Positions 1 to 10,330 of a stretch of DNA of 64,000 nucleotides are shown one piece after another. A program made the translations under genes and the position numbers. Position 1 is the first letter of the stretch. Each line of letters begins with the position of its first letter. The notes below the pieces were generated by a model. That model was not told the DNA's origin and searched no databases. It was given only the letters and a program-made list of their open reading frames with translations. This DNA comes from Emcibacter nanhaiensis (lineage in GTDB: Bacteria; Pseudomonadota; Alphaproteobacteria; Sphingomonadales; Emcibacteraceae): contig NZ_VFIY01000018.1 in assembly GCF_006385175.1 (NCBI RefSeq), forward strand, positions 186,001 through 250,000, read 5' to 3'.

Positions 1-382
1 CAAAAGCATAGCGGCCGATGGTCGTCCCGCAGACAATTGTGCTGTTGGCGCCCAGTGTCGCGCCTTTTTTAACCAGCGTGTCGCGATATTCCGCCTTTCG
101 GTTGACCGCGGAGCGCGGGTTATAGACATTGGTGAAAACCATACTCGGGCCGCAGAACACATCATCCTCAAGGGTGACATTGTCATAGACCGAGACATTG
201 TTCTGGATTTTTACATTGTCGCCGATAGAGACGGCATTGCCGACAAAAACATTCTGTCCGAGCGAACAGCCCTTGCCGATACGCGCGCCGCCGCAGATAT
301 GGACCCAGTGCCAAATCCGGCTGCCCTCGCCGATACTGGCCCCTTCGTCAACAATTGCACTGTCATGAACCGTGTAGGACAT
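1..382 (-). CDS. wbpD: WbpD-like sugar N-acetyltransferase (3' part outside the window)
   Basis: The minus-strand frame opens at an ATG preceded by GGAGGAAG and runs off the left edge after about 127 codons. The protein starts [20 protein letters not shown] and continues with hexapeptide repeats of the left-handed beta-helix type (IGKG, IGDN, and similar), then the [10 protein letters not shown] segment typical of UDP-2-acetamido-3-amino-2,3-dideoxyglucuronate N-acetyltransferases. That family acetylates the 3-amino group of the nucleotide sugar using acetyl-CoA in the cytoplasm. It lies 21 bp upstream of nothing else in its own direction but downstream of the wlbA-like dehydrogenase, which makes the 3-keto precursor in the same pathway. 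The aminotransferase that should act between them is not in this window and may lie to the left. Confidence 0.85.
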   Translation of the reverse strand, partial: MSYTVHDSAIVDEGASIGEGSRIWHWVHICGGARIGKGCSLGQNVFVGNAVSIGDNVKIQNNVSVYDNVTLEDDVFCGPSMVFTNVYNPRSAVNRKAEYRDTLVKKGATLGANSTIVCGTTIGRYAF

Positions 383-403
383 TGCTTCCTCCCCCATATC
401 CGG

Positions 404-1387
<984 letters not shown>

Positions 1388-1399
1388 TCATGGGCAAAA

Positions 1400-2398
1400 T
1401 CATTCCGCACCATTTCCAGACTGACGCCCTGGGTAGTTTCGGATAAAGTTTCTAACAAAAATAGCAACCAAGCCCAAGCAACCTCCAAGAAAAACACCTA
1501 CAATGCAAATGACTGCTCTTGCAGGTCGGCTTTTCTTTTCAGGAACCACCGCCGGGTCAACAACCATAAACACATATTCGTCGGCGGTTTCGGCCATGAG
1601 CTTGTTCTGAATTTCTTTTTCTACCAGTTCAAAAAATATATTCCTGATAGCGGCAACGTCAGTTTTCGCAAGTTTGCCCTCGATATATTTTATATTGCGG
1701 TCTGCTGTCAGGATATGTTTTTGCCGGATTTCATTGTTGATCTCGTACACAATGGCATCGACCCACTGTTTGGCCAAATAAGGCGACAATGATTCCATGC
1801 TTATTGAAATAAAGCCATTTTCTTCATTGCGGGAAATTTGAAGGTTCTCTGAAAGTCTCTCAAACACCTCAAAATCGGAAGGCTCGGATCCCTTATTTCC
1901 TTTTACTACCCTGAGCCATTTTTCCTTTTTTGTATCATAGATATTTTCATCAATAATCAGAACATTAGAGTCTCGCTGCCATTCTTTCCCTGCAAACAGA
2001 GGCACATCCAAATTATATTTATCCGCAAACCGCAGCAGAAAGTATCTAGATTGCATAACCTGGAGGGCCAATTGAATGGTATCCACATCACCTGTGCTAC
2101 CACCCAATCCGGCCAGACCTGCCAACCCTTGCAACCGACTACTTGCTCCCGAAACTTGGTTGGACGAAAGCCTGTCAGAAGGCGCTACCAAAACACTTGC
2201 CCTGTACATATTGGGCAAAGAAAGAGAATACAATACTGAGATTACAGCAGAAACAAAGACAAATGCGAGAATAATGTATTTCCCGGACCACAAAACATTA
2301 AACAAGCGGTAAAGGTCCACATCGTCAATTTCGGTCCGGCCACCTAAATTTTTGATATCTCGATCAGCCAGAACGTTTTCACTAGTTTCGTTATCCAT
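1400..2398 (-). CDS. Wzz-type polysaccharide chain-length determinant
   Basis: 332 residues with the layout of polysaccharide co-polymerases: a short cytoplasmic N-terminus, a first membrane segment at about residues 37-58 (IILAFVFVSAVISVLYSLSL), a long periplasmic region with coiled-coil character, and a second membrane segment near residues 292-315 (ICIVGVFLGGCLGLVAIFV) followed by a basic tail. The Wzz domain is recognisable from DDVDLYRLFNVLW and YRASVLVAPSD. No cytoplasmic tyrosine-kinase domain is fused. Such proteins sit in the inner membrane and set O-antigen or capsule chain length with a Wzy polymerase. Its place between sugar-biosynthesis and Wzi genes fits this. Base composition is somewhat more AT-rich than the neighbouring ugd and galU genes. 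Confidence 0.82.
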   Translation of the reverse strand: MDNETSENVLADRDIKNLGGRTEIDDVDLYRLFNVLWSGKYIILAFVFVSAVISVLYSLSLPNMYRASVLVAPSDRLSSNQVSGASSRLQGLAGLAGLGGSTGDVDTIQLALQVMQSRYFLLRFADKYNLDVPLFAGKEWQRDSNVLIIDENIYDTKKEKWLRVVKGNKGSEPSDFEVFERLSENLQISRNEENGFISISMESLSPYLAKQWVDAIVYEINNEIRQKHILTADRNIKYIEGKLAKTDVAAIRNIFFELVEKEIQNKLMAETADEYVFMVVDPAVVPEKKSRPARAVICIVGVFLGGCLGLVAIFVRNFIRNYPGRQSGNGAE

Positions 2399-2441
2399 TG
2401 CAAAAATTGATTATCCTCAAATTTCCGTATGTATTTCGGAT

Positions 2442-3911
2442 TTAATAGTTAATTACCAGTCTAAATGCAAAATCCAATTTATCATTTTTACTGTCTGGCG
2501 TATTCAACTGGTCCGTGGAGTACCGAAGAGAAACCTGATAATTGAAAAACTCTATCTGGTTCGCATAACCCAGTTCAAAGACATGCATCTTTTCCCTGTT
2601 AAATACCTGATCTTCAAAAGACGTATCATCGCTATTAACCAGAACATTCTCATACTTCAGAGAAATTTTGTCTCCCGACCTGCCATTATAGTCGAAAATC
2701 GCGGAAAATATTTTGCTGTCATTGTCCAAGCTGTGACCAAGCGCTCTCTGCTTGTACCTATAACCGCTGTGATAGATGAAATGATCATAAATCACATTTT
2801 TTAACCGGTCTCCAAAATACAGATATTCTGTCGCTGTTGTATCGGCATACTCAGCCGTTACCCGCCACTGCGCGCCACTATCCCCCCAAGGACCATACAC
2901 CGACACCCCTGCGAGACGGGCAAAAAACTTGGGCAGGAACAGCTTGCCCGCCTCATCTTCTGCTGTGGCTTCCGCATATAACTTTAGTACAGCGTCCTGG
3001 CCGACCCCGAAGCTATAAGCCATGTCCACACTGGCCAGCTGGTTGCCCGGCTCTTCCGACGTTCCGGAGTTCTCCACATCACCGCCACCAATCAGCGCCT
3101 TCAGCCAGGTTTCCCCGTCGCAGGGGCGGCCGTCGCCACAAAGCTGCATGGTCCGGCGCAGCCCTATTTCCCAATTCTCAATCGGTTCGAAGGTGAAGCT
3201 CATCCCGGCAATCAGGGCATTGGGAACATGACGGTCTTCTTCCATTTTCGCCACGAACAACCTGAGCTGCCAGGGCCCCAGCCAGCTCAGCCATTTGGTC
3301 TGGAACGGTTGCGGTTCAGAGCGCATGAAACCGACGGATGGCATCGGCCGGGCATTGTTGCTGAGCAACAGCGTACCTTCGCGGCCCGGGCCCCACCAGC
3401 GGTCAATGGCCCCCACATAAAGCTGCCAGTTGCCCAGTTCCTGCGCCAGGTAACTGCCGTCGAAATGGCCATAGTCCTCGCCGTTGCCGTGGCGGTAGCC
3501 ACCGGCCAGTTTAACGGTGGTGCTCTCCCCGTTATATTGCAGGGCCGCGGAGACATCCACATCGTTGCGGGCGGTCGTCTCGAAGCCGCGCACAATTTCA
3601 GGTTCCGTTGTAAGCTGTACCTTTGCGCCCACCTGCCATTCGCCGGGGATCTTGCTCCGCACCCGCATCAGCGCCGTGCGCACATAGGCCGGCAGGTTCA
3701 TTTCGTCAGCCCGGTGCAGATTTCGGGTGATCTGTGTCCAGGTCATGGGCCAGGTGCCCACCGGACCGGCAATCAGGTCATATCTGGCGAGCAGTTCGAC
3801 ATCATCGCGCAACTGCATATCGCCAACCTCGGCGAATGGCGCCGCCTGGGATGAATTAATTATAAAACAACCACTTAGAATAATACCCAGGAAAAAGGCA
3901 ATAGAACGCAT
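2442..3911 (-). CDS. wzi: Wzi-family capsule assembly outer-membrane protein (copy 1)
   Basis: 489 residues with a signal peptide (hydrophobic stretch, cleavage near NSSQA-AP around residue 24). The mature start FAEVGDMQLRDDVELLARYD, the central VGAIDRWWGPGREG and NNARPMPSVGFMRSEP segments, and alternating amphipathic strands ending in an aromatic-rich FRLVINY terminus are those of the Wzi beta-barrel family. Wzi binds nascent capsular polysaccharide at the outer membrane and helps anchor it. A second copy lies at 7669-9132 with the same motifs, so the two are paralogues. The gene follows ugd after about 75 bp on the same strand and precedes the Wzz-like gene by 43 bp. Confidence 0.85.
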   Translation of the reverse strand: MRSIAFFLGIILSGCFIINSSQAAPFAEVGDMQLRDDVELLARYDLIAGPVGTWPMTWTQITRNLHRADEMNLPAYVRTALMRVRSKIPGEWQVGAKVQLTTEPEIVRGFETTARNDVDVSAALQYNGESTTVKLAGGYRHGNGEDYGHFDGSYLAQELGNWQLYVGAIDRWWGPGREGTLLLSNNARPMPSVGFMRSEPQPFQTKWLSWLGPWQLRLFVAKMEEDRHVPNALIAGMSFTFEPIENWEIGLRRTMQLCGDGRPCDGETWLKALIGGGDVENSGTSEEPGNQLASVDMAYSFGVGQDAVLKLYAEATAEDEAGKLFLPKFFARLAGVSVYGPWGDSGAQWRVTAEYADTTATEYLYFGDRLKNVIYDHFIYHSGYRYKQRALGHSLDNDSKIFSAIFDYNGRSGDKISLKYENVLVNSDDTSFEDQVFNREKMHVFELGYANQIEFFNYQVSLRYSTDQLNTPDSKNDKLDFAFRLVINY

Positions 3912-3986
3912 ATGTAATCCGGCCCCAGTTTATTTATATTTTGACAATAGTCTTTTAAACCAGACCGGACCGTATAACAAGCATGG

Positions 3987-5306
3987 TTAACGTTCTATTA
4001 CCCTCCCCTTTCCGACGCCATAATAGTCAAACCCTTCCGCTGCAGGATTTGCCTTGGCATAAATATTCCGGAGATCGACCAGCAGGGGACTGTTCAGCAG
4101 CGACTTGACCCGTTTGAGGTCCAGGGCGCGGAACTCATTCCATTCGGTAACAATGACCAGTGCATCCGCCCCGTCCATAGCATCATAGGGGCTGCTGGCG
4201 TAACGGATATCCGTCAGATAATTGCGAGCTTCCTCCATGGCGGCGGGATCAAAAGCGTGGACTTCCGCGCCGTTTTGCTGCAGCACCGGAATAATGTCCA
4301 ATGCCGGGCTCTCCCGCATATCATCCGTATTGGGCTTGAACGCCAGTCCCAGCACGGCAATTTTCTTACCCTCCACCGAGCCGCCGCAGGCCTCGATGAT
4401 CCGGTCCGCCATCTTGAGCTTGCGCTCCCGGTTTACATCCACCACGGCCTCGACAATCTTCAGCGGCACCTGGTTCAGTTCACCGGTCCTGAGCAGTGCC
4501 AGCGTGTCTTTCGGAAAGCAGCTGCCGCCATATCCCGGGCCCGCATGCAGGAATTTAGGCCCGATCCTTTTGTCCAGCCCCATACCGCGCGCCACATCCT
4601 GCACATCCGCGCCCAGCACTTCGCACAGGTCGGCAATTTCATTGATGAAACTGATCTTGGTGGCGAGAAAGGCGTTGGAGGCATATTTGATCAGTTCCGA
4701 GGTCTCCCGGGCCGTATTGACGATCGGCGTTTCATTGAGATAGAGCGGACGGTAAAGGTCCCGCATGATTTCCCGCGCCCGGGCGCTATCGGTACCGATG
4801 ACAATCCGGTTGGGCCGCATGAAATCCTCGATCGCCGCCCCTTCGCGCAGAAATTCCGGGTTGGAGGCCACATCGAAATCGGCTTCGGGACGAATGTTAC
4901 TGATCAACTTCTCGATTTCGCGGCCAGTGCCAACCGGCACGGTCGATTTTGTCACCACCACCGTATAGCCCTCCAGCAGGCTGGCGATCTCTTCCGCCGC
5001 CGCATAGACATAGGACAGGTCCGCATGGCCGTCGCCGCGACGGCTCGGTGTACCGACGGCGATAAAAACCGCATCGGAGCCGGGCACCGCCTCAGCCAGA
5101 TCGGTGGTGAAATGCAGCCGCTCCTCGCGAACATTTTTTTCCACCAGCTGGTCAAGTCCCGGCTCGTAAATCGGGATTTCCCCGGCCTTCAGCCGCTCGA
5201 TCTTGTCGGCATCCTTGTCGACACAGATGATTTCATGTCCGAATTCGGAAAAACAGGTCCCTGAAACAAGGCCCACATATCCGGTTCCCACAACTGTCAC
5301 ACGCAT
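3987..5306 (-). CDS. ugd: UDP-glucose 6-dehydrogenase
   Basis: 439 residues. The N-terminal NAD-binding motif is VVGTGYVGLVSG, the NPEFLREG motif lies mid-protein, and the catalytic cysteine sits in GPGYGGSCFPKDT near residue 260; the C-terminal UDP-binding domain has GLAFKPNTDDMRESPA. The enzyme oxidises UDP-glucose to UDP-glucuronate with two NAD. It is 15 bp downstream of galU, which makes its substrate, so the two probably share a transcript. UDP-glucuronate can be built into polymer directly. Length and motifs are typical of the bacterial Ugd/RkpK/TuaD group. Confidence 0.96.
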   Translation of the reverse strand: MRVTVVGTGYVGLVSGTCFSEFGHEIICVDKDADKIERLKAGEIPIYEPGLDQLVEKNVREERLHFTTDLAEAVPGSDAVFIAVGTPSRRGDGHADLSYVYAAAEEIASLLEGYTVVVTKSTVPVGTGREIEKLISNIRPEADFDVASNPEFLREGAAIEDFMRPNRIVIGTDSARAREIMRDLYRPLYLNETPIVNTARETSELIKYASNAFLATKISFINEIADLCEVLGADVQDVARGMGLDKRIGPKFLHAGPGYGGSCFPKDTLALLRTGELNQVPLKIVEAVVDVNRERKLKMADRIIEACGGSVEGKKIAVLGLAFKPNTDDMRESPALDIIPVLQQNGAEVHAFDPAAMEEARNYLTDIRYASSPYDAMDGADALVIVTEWNEFRALDLKRVKSLLNSPLLVDLRNIYAKANPAAEGFDYYGVGKGRVIER

Positions 5307-5321
5307 AATTTTCTTCCGTCT

Positions 5322-6194
5322 TTAAAGTGTCTTTTCCTTGATAAATTCCGTCAGGCCGTCCCTGAGGCCTTCCCGCTCCAGGCCGAAGGCAATATTGGCC
5401 TGCAGGAAACCAAGCTTGTCGCCGCAATCGAACCGGCGCCCCTCAAAGCGAAGGCCGTAGAAATTCTGCGGCCTCAGCATCTTCGCCATGGCGTCGGTCA
5501 CCTGGATTTCCCCGCCGGCGCCCTTCTCCATTCTGGAGAGATAGTCAAAAATCTCCGGCATCAGGATATAGCGGCCGATGATCGACAGGGTGGACGGCGC
5601 CTGGTCCGGATGGGGTTTTTCCACCAGTCCGCGGATCTCCACCAGATTGTCCATCTCCTCGCCCGGCGACAGGATGCCGTAGCGGGAGGTCTGCTCCCGC
5701 GGCACCTCCATGACCGAAACGATGTTGGCGCCGGTCTTCTGGTAGGCCGCTACCATCTGTTTCAGGCAGGGCACCTTGCTCTGCACCAGGTCATCCGGCA
5801 GGATCACGGCAAAGGGGTGATCGCCGACAATGTTGCGGGCGCACCAGATCGCATGCCCGAGGCCAAGCGGCGCCATCTGCCGGGTAAAACTGTAATTTCC
5901 CTCCGGCGGCAGGGCGTCGAGCAGGGCGTCCAGGGCTCCATCCTTGCCCCGCTGGCGTAACAGATCCTGCAGCTCATAGGAATGATCGAAATGATCCTCG
6001 ATCAATCCCTTGCCGCGTCCGGTCACAAAGATGATCTCTTCAATTCCCGCGGCATGGGCTTCTTCGACCGCATACTGGATCAAGGGCTTATCCACCACGG
6101 TCAGCATTTCCTTGGGCATAACCTTGGTGGCAGGCAGAAAGCGGGTTCCCAGTCCGGCGACCGGAAAGACAGCTTTTTTGACGGGTGTAGTCAT
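5322..6194 (-). CDS. galU: UTP-glucose-1-phosphate uridylyltransferase
   Basis: 290 residues from the chosen ATG (MTTPVKKAVFPVAGLGTRFL). A longer frame to 6251 overlaps the end of pgi and adds residues outside the family, so the internal start is preferred; it lies 35 bp after the pgi stop. The nucleotide-binding signature GLGTRFLPATKVMPKEM, the substrate-binding VDKPLIQYAVEEA and the later VEKP motif identify the GalU family. It makes UDP-glucose from glucose-1-phosphate and UTP in the cytoplasm, feeding Ugd and GalE in this locus. No phosphoglucomutase gene is visible here, so glucose-1-phosphate must come from elsewhere. Confidence 0.96.
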   Translation of the reverse strand: MTTPVKKAVFPVAGLGTRFLPATKVMPKEMLTVVDKPLIQYAVEEAHAAGIEEIIFVTGRGKGLIEDHFDHSYELQDLLRQRGKDGALDALLDALPPEGNYSFTRQMAPLGLGHAIWCARNIVGDHPFAVILPDDLVQSKVPCLKQMVAAYQKTGANIVSVMEVPREQTSRYGILSPGEEMDNLVEIRGLVEKPHPDQAPSTLSIIGRYILMPEIFDYLSRMEKGAGGEIQVTDAMAKMLRPQNFYGLRFEGRRFDCGDKLGFLQANIAFGLEREGLRDGLTEFIKEKTL

Positions 6195-6229
6195 TCTGTT
6201 CAGATCTTTCTTCAACTTCTTTTTCCGGA

Positions 6230-7522
6230 TCAGTGCATCCGGCGGCCCCATTCCATATATTGCCGGGTCAGCACCTTGCCTTCCTCGACTGCGGGCTGAT
6301 CAAAGGCGTTCACGTCGAACAAATGGGCGCCGATGATGGTTTCCAGCATGAAATGCATGATCAGGGCGCCCATGCTGTATTCATTGAGTCTTTCCAGCTT
6401 GATCTGGCGCACCGGCTTGTTGTGCCGGCTTAATGCCTCCATGGTGGCGCGGGCTTCGGCCGCCACCAGATCGCCTATGGTACGGCCGGACATGTAACCC
6501 AGCTCGGGATCAGAGGCGAGTTTATCATCAATGACGGGGCCCTTGCCGTTCATGTTGGTGGTGATAAAGGTGAAAAACTTGTCATTGGGGCCGTCGAGGT
6601 AGAGCTGCAGCTGGCTGTGCTGGTCCACCGGTCCCAGGGCCCGCACCGGCGTTGTCCCCTTGCCGGCCTTGCCGACGCTTTCCGACCACAACTGCTGGTG
6701 CCAGCGGGCCAGCATGTCGAGGCGGCATTCATAGGGCATCAGCACATTGATATTCATTCCCTCTTCCGCGCAATGGTATATGGTCGCCGCACCAATGGCC
6801 GCCGGAATATCCTCGATATTTTCGGTTTCCAGGCAATTCATCAGTACGTCCCGCGCGCCGCGGCGTGTTTCCCGGATATCCAGGCCGGCAATGGCGGAGG
6901 GCAGCAGCCCGACCACGGACAGGGCTGAATAGCGTCCGCCGATATCTTTGGCATGATCAAAAATCGGCAGGCGCCAGCGGTTGGCAAAACGGCGCAGGAT
7001 ATTGTCCCCCGGTTCCACAATCACCGTAAAATACTCGGATAGCTGACGGCCGTTCTGGACCCGCTCCAGCATTTCCTTGACCGCCGCCAGGCAGGCCATC
7101 ATCTGGGCCAAGGTTTCCGCGGTGCCCCCGGATTTGGAAATGATCAGGAAATGGGTATGCGCCAGATCCAGCTCCGACAACAAGGCATCCATGCTGTCCG
7201 GTCCCAGGTTGTCGGGAAAATGGATGCGGGGATACTGGTTATTGTGGGAGAAACGGTTTTTCTTGAGCGCCACCAGGGCATGAGCGCCAAGGCTGGAACC
7301 GCCGGTCCCCAGCACCACCACGTCATTGCGGCCGTAACGAATGGTCGCGGCCAGGCATTCAATGGCCGGCAGGTCCTCCGCATGATCCAGCGGCCGGAGG
7401 AACCCGTAGAGCGTGTTTTCCTGTCGCTGGGCTTTCAGCAGGTTAACAGGCTCTGCCGCCCGGGCAAAGACCGCGGAAAGATCCCGATCTTCTTGGCCTC
7501 TTATTTCCTGGCTGTATGACAT
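6230..7522 (-). CDS. pgi: Glucose-6-phosphate isomerase (short form)
   Basis: 430 residues from ATG (MSYSQEIRGQ...), preceded by GAAAGG five bases upstream. Family motifs are VLGTGGSSLGAHAL (residues 70-83), the phosphate-binding ISKSGGTAETLAQ, and DIGGRYSALSVVGLLP mid-protein. The enzyme interconverts glucose-6-phosphate and fructose-6-phosphate. Its position directly before galU suggests it balances flux into UDP-sugars for the polysaccharide. An in-frame GTG at 7591 would add 23 residues, but that GTG is embedded in the strong AAGGAGG motif and has no usable spacing. The role of that unmatched ribosome-site-like sequence is not clear. Confidence 0.92.
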   Translation of the reverse strand: MSYSQEIRGQEDRDLSAVFARAAEPVNLLKAQRQENTLYGFLRPLDHAEDLPAIECLAATIRYGRNDVVVLGTGGSSLGAHALVALKKNRFSHNNQYPRIHFPDNLGPDSMDALLSELDLAHTHFLIISKSGGTAETLAQMMACLAAVKEMLERVQNGRQLSEYFTVIVEPGDNILRRFANRWRLPIFDHAKDIGGRYSALSVVGLLPSAIAGLDIRETRRGARDVLMNCLETENIEDIPAAIGAATIYHCAEEGMNINVLMPYECRLDMLARWHQQLWSESVGKAGKGTTPVRALGPVDQHSQLQLYLDGPNDKFFTFITTNMNGKGPVIDDKLASDPELGYMSGRTIGDLVAAEARATMEALSRHNKPVRQIKLERLNEYSMGALIMHFMLETIIGAHLFDVNAFDQPAVEEGKVLTRQYMEWGRRMH

Positions 7523-7668
7523 CTGCACCTTTCGGCTGACCTGATACTCTCCAGGGCCAAAATACAGATGAACTGCACTAACGCCCTGCACCTCCTTATA
7601 AATAGCCTCAATTATTTCAGGCCGGTGATCATCCCGTGGACTTTTTGTGACAGCCCCCGATGTAACGG

Positions 7669-9132
7669 TTAGAAAGCCGCCCGCCAGCTCAGTTCCAGGT
7701 CCAGCCGGCGGTCTTTTTCTCCCGGTGTATCGGGCTGGTCAGTCATATAACGCGCTTCCATCGCCACAGCCCCCATCCGGGTCGGCAGGCTGCCGGAAAG
7801 CTCAAAAATATCAATCTTTTCGGCGCTGAGGCTGACCGGGTTATAGCCGGCACCGTCCCGGTTGAGATGGGCCTTGTGCCAGGCAATGGAGCCTTCCCAG
7901 TTCTCCCCGCCGAAAAGGCTCGCCCGAAGGGAGAAGAGTCTCACGTCATTATCCAGGCTGTGGCCGATTGCCCGCCCTTCATACCTGAAACCCGAACGAT
8001 AAATGCTGTGATTGTAAAACACATTATAGTCCCGCTTGCCGGTAATGATCTTGAACTTGGCGCTGGTATCGGAATATTCGCCGGTCAGGCGCCACTGCAG
8101 TCCGTCCCCGCCGAGGCCACCGTAAAGGGACATCCCCCACAGGGTGGCGAATTTCACCGGCAAATACTGGCCCTCGTCTTCTCCGGTAAATTCAAAATAG
8201 CTGTTCACATGGACATCCTTGGTCAGGAAAAAGCTATAGGAAAAATCAAAGCCGCCAAGCTGGTTGCCCGGCTCATCCAGCGTTCCGGTATTGTCGGCCG
8301 CGCCGCCGAACAGGGCGTCGGTCCAGGTGCCGGGCCCACAGGGCCGCCCCTCACCGCAGACCTGAATCGCCCGCATGGCGCCCATTTCCATATTCTCGAC
8401 CGGGGAGATCTTGACCCGGATGCCCAGCACCAACGGATGGGCGAAATAGCGATCCTCCTCCATCCGCGCCAGGAAGACCCGGAGGTCCCAGGGGCCGAGC
8501 CAGGACAGCCACTTGCTTTCAAAAGCCTTGGGCTCGCTGCGCATCAGGCCGATCGACGGCATCGGCCGCGCATTATTGCTGATCATCAGGGCGCTTTCCC
8601 GGCCGGTGCTCCACCAGCGGTCAATGGTTCCCACGTAAAACTGGAAGGTGCCCCATTCCTTGGCGAAATAGCTGCCGTCCAGCGGCACCTCGTCAGTGAC
8701 CTCGTCATCCTCGCTGTAGCGATAGCCGATTACCCCCTTGGCGGAAATGGTATCGCCATGCAATTCGGCGCTCAGCGTCACATCAGCCTCACTGCGGGCC
8801 GTGTAATCAAATCCGCGCAGCAGCGCCGGGGTGTTGGTCCCGCGCACGGTCAGGCTGGCATGGAATTCGCCGGGGATCTTGCCCCTGACCCGCGCCAGCG
8901 CCATGCGCACATAAGGAGGCAGGTTGTCCGTCCCGTCCGTTTTATCGAGGCGGGCGGTGATCTGCCGCCAGGTCAGCGGCCAGGTCATGACCGGCCCGGA
9001 TATGAGGCCGTATCGCGCCAGCACCTCGACATCATTGCGCAACTGCCGGTCGCCGGCTTCGGCGAAGGGAGACGCCCCGGCGCTGGCCGCAGGAAAAACA
9101 AAGACCACAAAGAGCAAAATAAATCTGAACAC
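7669..9132 (-). CDS. wzi: Wzi-family capsule assembly outer-membrane protein (copy 2)
   Basis: 487 residues with a signal peptide ending near SAGAS-PF (about residue 21). The mature start FAEAGDRQLRNDVEVLARYG, the VGTIDRWWSTGRES core and NNARPMPSIGLMRSEP parallel the protein at 2442-3911 along the whole length, including the conserved KWLSWLGPW segment. It should form an outer-membrane barrel that binds exported polysaccharide. It lies upstream of pgi-galU-ugd on the same strand, so the two Wzi copies bracket the nucleotide-sugar genes. The two differ in loops such as DDEVTDEVP, so they may recognise different polymers or stages; that is inference. Confidence 0.84.
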   Translation of the reverse strand: MFRFILLFVVFVFPAASAGASPFAEAGDRQLRNDVEVLARYGLISGPVMTWPLTWRQITARLDKTDGTDNLPPYVRMALARVRGKIPGEFHASLTVRGTNTPALLRGFDYTARSEADVTLSAELHGDTISAKGVIGYRYSEDDEVTDEVPLDGSYFAKEWGTFQFYVGTIDRWWSTGRESALMISNNARPMPSIGLMRSEPKAFESKWLSWLGPWDLRVFLARMEEDRYFAHPLVLGIRVKISPVENMEMGAMRAIQVCGEGRPCGPGTWTDALFGGAADNTGTLDEPGNQLGGFDFSYSFFLTKDVHVNSYFEFTGEDEGQYLPVKFATLWGMSLYGGLGGDGLQWRLTGEYSDTSAKFKIITGKRDYNVFYNHSIYRSGFRYEGRAIGHSLDNDVRLFSLRASLFGGENWEGSIAWHKAHLNRDGAGYNPVSLSAEKIDIFELSGSLPTRMGAVAMEARYMTDQPDTPGEKDRRLDLELSWRAAF

Positions 9133-9250
9133 GTCCCGCCCCGTCCCTGATGGTGCAATAGCACTGGATTAATGTCTTTGTAATCATTAGGCTCTATATG
9201 TTTCAGGAATGATACACTGTCTGTAACAGACTGTAAGATAAGAGGAATGC

Positions 9251-10267
9251 ATGAAAATCCTGGTCACCGGCGGAACCGGATATATCGGCAGTCACACGGT
9301 GCTCGAACTGCTGCTGGCGGGTCACGAGGTCACCGTGATCGACAATCTGTGCAATTCGTCGCCGGAATCCCTGCGCCGGGTCCAGAATATCACCGGCCGC
9401 AATGACGTGACCTTCCATGAGCTCGACATCCGCGACCGGGACGGGCTCGATAAATTATTCGCCGATCACGATTTTGACGCCGTCATTCACTTCGCCGGCC
9501 TCAAAGCGGTGGGGGAGTCCGTTGCCAAGCCGCTGGAATATTACGAAAATAATGTGGGCGGCACCGTCACCCTGTGCCAGGCCATGCAGCAGGCCGAGGT
9601 CAAAACCCTGGTTTTCAGCTCCTCCGCTACGGTTTATGGCGAGCCCAGGAGCGTGCCGATCCGCGAGGATTTCCCCACCGGCGGCACCACCAACCCCTAC
9701 GGCACCTCGAAGCTGATGATCGAGCAGATCCTCGAGGATTTCCACAGGGCCGATGATGCATGGAACATCGCCCGGCTGCGCTATTTCAACCCGGTCGGCG
9801 CCCACGAGAGCGGCCGGATCGGTGAAGACCCCAATGACATTCCCAACAACCTGATGCCCTATATCACCCAGGTGGCGGTCGGCAAGCTCAGGGAACTCAG
9901 CATTTTCGGTAATGACTATCCGACCAAAGACGGCACCGGGGTGCGTGACTTCATTCATGTAGTGGACCTGGCAAAGGGCCATCTCGCGGCCCTCGACCGG
10001 CTCGCCCGGAAACCGGGCCTGGTGACCTATAACCTCGGCACCGGTACCGGTTACAGCGTGCTCGACATGGTCCAGGCCTTCGAGCGGGTCAACGGGGTCA
10101 AAATCCCGCATAAATTCACCGCCCGGCGCGAAGGCGATATCGCCGAATGCTATGCGGACCCCACCCTCGCCAAACAGGAAATGGGCTGGCAGGCAGAAAA
10201 AACCCTGGACGACATGGTCCGGGACGCCTGGACCTGGCAATCACAAAACCCGGATGGATATAAATAA
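9251..10267 (+). CDS. galE: UDP-glucose 4-epimerase
   Basis: 338 residues. This extended short-chain dehydrogenase has the NAD motif [12 protein letters not shown] (residues 5-16), SSSATVYG with the catalytic serine region, and the YGTSKLM YxxxK motif, plus RYFNPVGAH typical of GalE. It interconverts UDP-glucose and UDP-galactose, extending the UDP-sugar set made by the neighbouring galU and ugd. It is transcribed divergently from the wzi copy at 7669-9132, with a 118 bp gap that should hold both promoters, and is followed by a hairpin terminator. Confidence 0.95.
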   Translation: MKILVTGGTGYIGSHTVLELLLAGHEVTVIDNLCNSSPESLRRVQNITGRNDVTFHELDIRDRDGLDKLFADHDFDAVIHFAGLKAVGESVAKPLEYYENNVGGTVTLCQAMQQAEVKTLVFSSSATVYGEPRSVPIREDFPTGGTTNPYGTSKLMIEQILEDFHRADDAWNIARLRYFNPVGAHESGRIGEDPNDIPNNLMPYITQVAVGKLRELSIFGNDYPTKDGTGVRDFIHVVDLAKGHLAALDRLARKPGLVTYNLGTGTGYSVLDMVQAFERVNGVKIPHKFTARREGDIAECYADPTLAKQEMGWQAEKTLDDMVRDAWTWQSQNPDGYK

Positions 10268-10285
10268 AGACGGCTACCCATAAAA

Positions 10286-10307
10286 AAAGCGGCCCTGAGG
10301 CCGCTTT
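10286..10307. terminator. Hairpin terminator between galE and the PEP-CTERM gene
   Basis: AAAGCGGCC and GGCCGCTTT form a perfect 9 bp stem around a CTGA loop, 18 bp after the galE stop. The A-run before it and the T-rich stretch after it allow it to work in both directions, which suits the converging PEP-CTERM gene. Confidence 0.8.
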
Positions 10308-10330
10308 CTCTTCCAGTACTCTATTTATTA

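Noticed and set aside
7867-9150. 427-codon frame opposite the second wzi gene
   Set aside because: Antisense shadow; the Wzi reading has a signal peptide and family motifs along its whole length.
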